Source of the DNA: CAZBUB01 sp046546355
GTDB taxonomy: Bacteria; Desulfobacterota; Desulfovibrionia; Desulfovibrionales; Desulfothermaceae
Reading direction: 5' to 3'
Assembly: GCA_046546355.1 (NCBI GenBank)
Contig: JBKGXZ010000021.1
Coordinates: 1-22,516 of the forward strand
Length of the DNA stretch: 22,516 nt
Shown: in pieces, positions 21,568-22,516 of the stretch
Layout: each line of letters starts with the position of its first letter
Numbering within the stretch: the first letter of the stretch is position 1
The notes under the pieces: model-generated
The model's input: only the letters and a program-made list of their open reading frames with translations
Databases searched by the model: none
What the model was told of the DNA's origin: nothing
Made by a program: the position numbers and the translations under genes

Positions 21568-22482
21568 CTATTCTGTCTGCAGCCGGCCCCGGATATCCTC
21601 AAGGGAGCTAAGCCCCAGCTCCTGGCAGAGGTCCTGGAGCTCCTGCACAAGCTTGAAGCATAGATCCGGGCGGATGAAGTTGGCAGAGCCCACCTGTACC
21701 GCGTGGGCCCCGACCAGCATGAACTCTAAAATATCCTGGGCGCTGCTTATACCGCCTATCCCGATAACAGGGATCTGCACCCTGCTGCAGACCTGGTGCA
21801 CCATGCGCAGGGCTACTGGCTTGATAGCCGGTCCGGAGAGTCCCCCATAGAGGCTGTGGAGCCTGGACCTGCGGCTGCGTACATCCACTGCCATGCCCTG
21901 CAGGGTGTTGATCAGGGAGATGCAGTCTGCGCCGGCTTCCTGCACCGCCAGGGCGATTTGTGTGATGTCGCCCACATTCGGGCTCAGCTTGATGATCACC
22001 GGCTTTTCTCCGGCCTGGGACTTGACTGCTGCACAGGCCCCGGCTGCAGCCTCAGGGTTTTGGCCGAACTGCAGGCCTCCGGATTGGACGTTGGGGCAGG
22101 AGATGTTGACCTCCAGGGCAGCTATCTGGGTCTGTTGCGCCAGGTACTGGGCCAGCTGGGCAAACTCCTCGTGGCTCTGGGCATACAGGTTGGCTATGAT
22201 CCTGGTCTGCTGCCAGGGCAGCTGGGGGAGCTTGTGCTGCACAAAGCTTTTGGCCCCGATATTCTGCAGGCCGATGCTGTTCAGGAAGCCGCAGGAGGTC
22301 TCCAGCATCCGGGGCTGGGGATTGCCCTGCCTGGGCTCAAGGGACAGGCCCTTGACCACAATGCCTCCCAGCTGGCTCAGATCACCGAACCCGGAGAATT
22401 CCAGGCCGTAGCCGAAGGTGCCTGAGGCGGTGAGCACCGGGTTGTTGAGCTTTAGACCGCAAAGGGGAATATTCAGTTTCAT
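21568..22482 (-). CDS. pyrD: Dihydroorotate dehydrogenase, class 1B catalytic subunit
   Basis: PyrD oxidises dihydroorotate to orotate in pyrimidine synthesis. The 304-residue FMN-binding TIM barrel has the class 1 active-site cysteine C129 in LEVNISCPN, KLSPNVGDI, and SLINTLQGMAVD. The C-terminal FMN phosphate site is GIGGI...ILEFMLVGAHAVQVGSA. Class 1B enzymes form a heterotetramer with the PyrK iron-sulfur/FAD subunit and use NAD. Its start overlaps the stop of an upstream frame as ATGA, the arrangement expected of pyrK-pyrD. MarC follows 13 bases downstream. Confidence 0.96.
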   Translation of the reverse strand: MKLNIPLCGLKLNNPVLTASGTFGYGLEFSGFGDLSQLGGIVVKGLSLEPRQGNPQPRMLETSCGFLNSIGLQNIGAKSFVQHKLPQLPWQQTRIIANLYAQSHEEFAQLAQYLAQQTQIAALEVNISCPNVQSGGLQFGQNPEAAAGACAAVKSQAGEKPVIIKLSPNVGDITQIALAVQEAGADCISLINTLQGMAVDVRSRRSRLHSLYGGLSGPAIKPVALRMVHQVCSRVQIPVIGIGGISSAQDILEFMLVGAHAVQVGSANFIRPDLCFKLVQELQDLCQELGLSSLEDIRGRLQTE

Positions 22483-22516
22483 GTTTTTTGCTGGGATCTT
22501 GGTTTGGTTGAAAAAT
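22479..22516 (-). CDS. 3' end of an upstream gene overlapping pyrD (possibly pyrK)
   Basis: Only the last 11 codons are in the window (ending ...TKPRSQQKT, stop TGA at 22479-22481, overlapping the pyrD ATG as ATGA). Position and overlap fit pyrK, the partner subunit of class 1B PyrD, but these few residues do not identify it. No other ribosome binding site explains pyrD translation, which favours a coupled upstream gene. Confidence 0.35.
   Translation of the reverse strand, partial: FSTKPRSQQKT

Overview
The window reads as chromosome of a Gram-negative, probably anaerobic deltaproteobacterium, perhaps of the Desulfovibrionales. This is inferred from overall gene content and protein style (Q-rich linkers, DUF362 ferredoxin-like protein, split YeeE/YedE transporter, bacterial CarS-like domain) and is not proven. 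All genes shown look housekeeping or regulatory; there is no phage, IS element or CRISPR array.

Layout. At the left edge, ftsZ (5' end cut off) converges on htpG across a perfect 26-bp palindrome. From about 9.5 kb down to 3.2 kb on the minus strand runs a tight five-gene cluster: an M48/TPR lipoprotein protease, a stand-alone cobalamin-binding sensor with the CarH-type Wx9EH motif, a PAS histidine kinase, a CarS-like/metallophosphoesterase fusion and a TraB-family membrane protein. Upstream of it is a DUF362 iron-sulfur protein with its own promoter. Three plus-strand genes follow (flavodoxin-like protein, a 52-residue small protein, an unrecognised 162-residue protein). Then come tRNA-Asp and tRNA-Val on the minus strand, and the minus-strand group pyrF, REC-GGEEF diguanylate cyclase and two YeeE/YedE half-transporters. 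The right part holds comEC, lgt and a zinc-type ABC transporter (permease and ATPase), then marC and class 1B pyrD, which overlaps the probable end of an upstream gene (pyrK position).

Main discovery. The first YeeE/YedE half-gene is interrupted by a single in-frame TGA exactly where the family has its conserved Cys (GG-C-x-SGHG). The frame then continues for 37 codons with the expected family sequence and stops 3 bases before the next gene. A stem-loop with a GGU-containing apical loop lies 5-41 nt after the TGA, as expected of a bacterial SECIS element. I read it as a selenocysteine-containing YeeE/YedE protein of 171 residues (14754-15269), which ordinary gene calling would truncate to 133.

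Second point of interest. The cobalamin sensor and histidine kinase are 4 bases apart and look like one signalling unit: a B12 or light/B12 sensor that may control a two-component kinase. Both proposals rest on sequence pattern and family knowledge and were not tested by database search.
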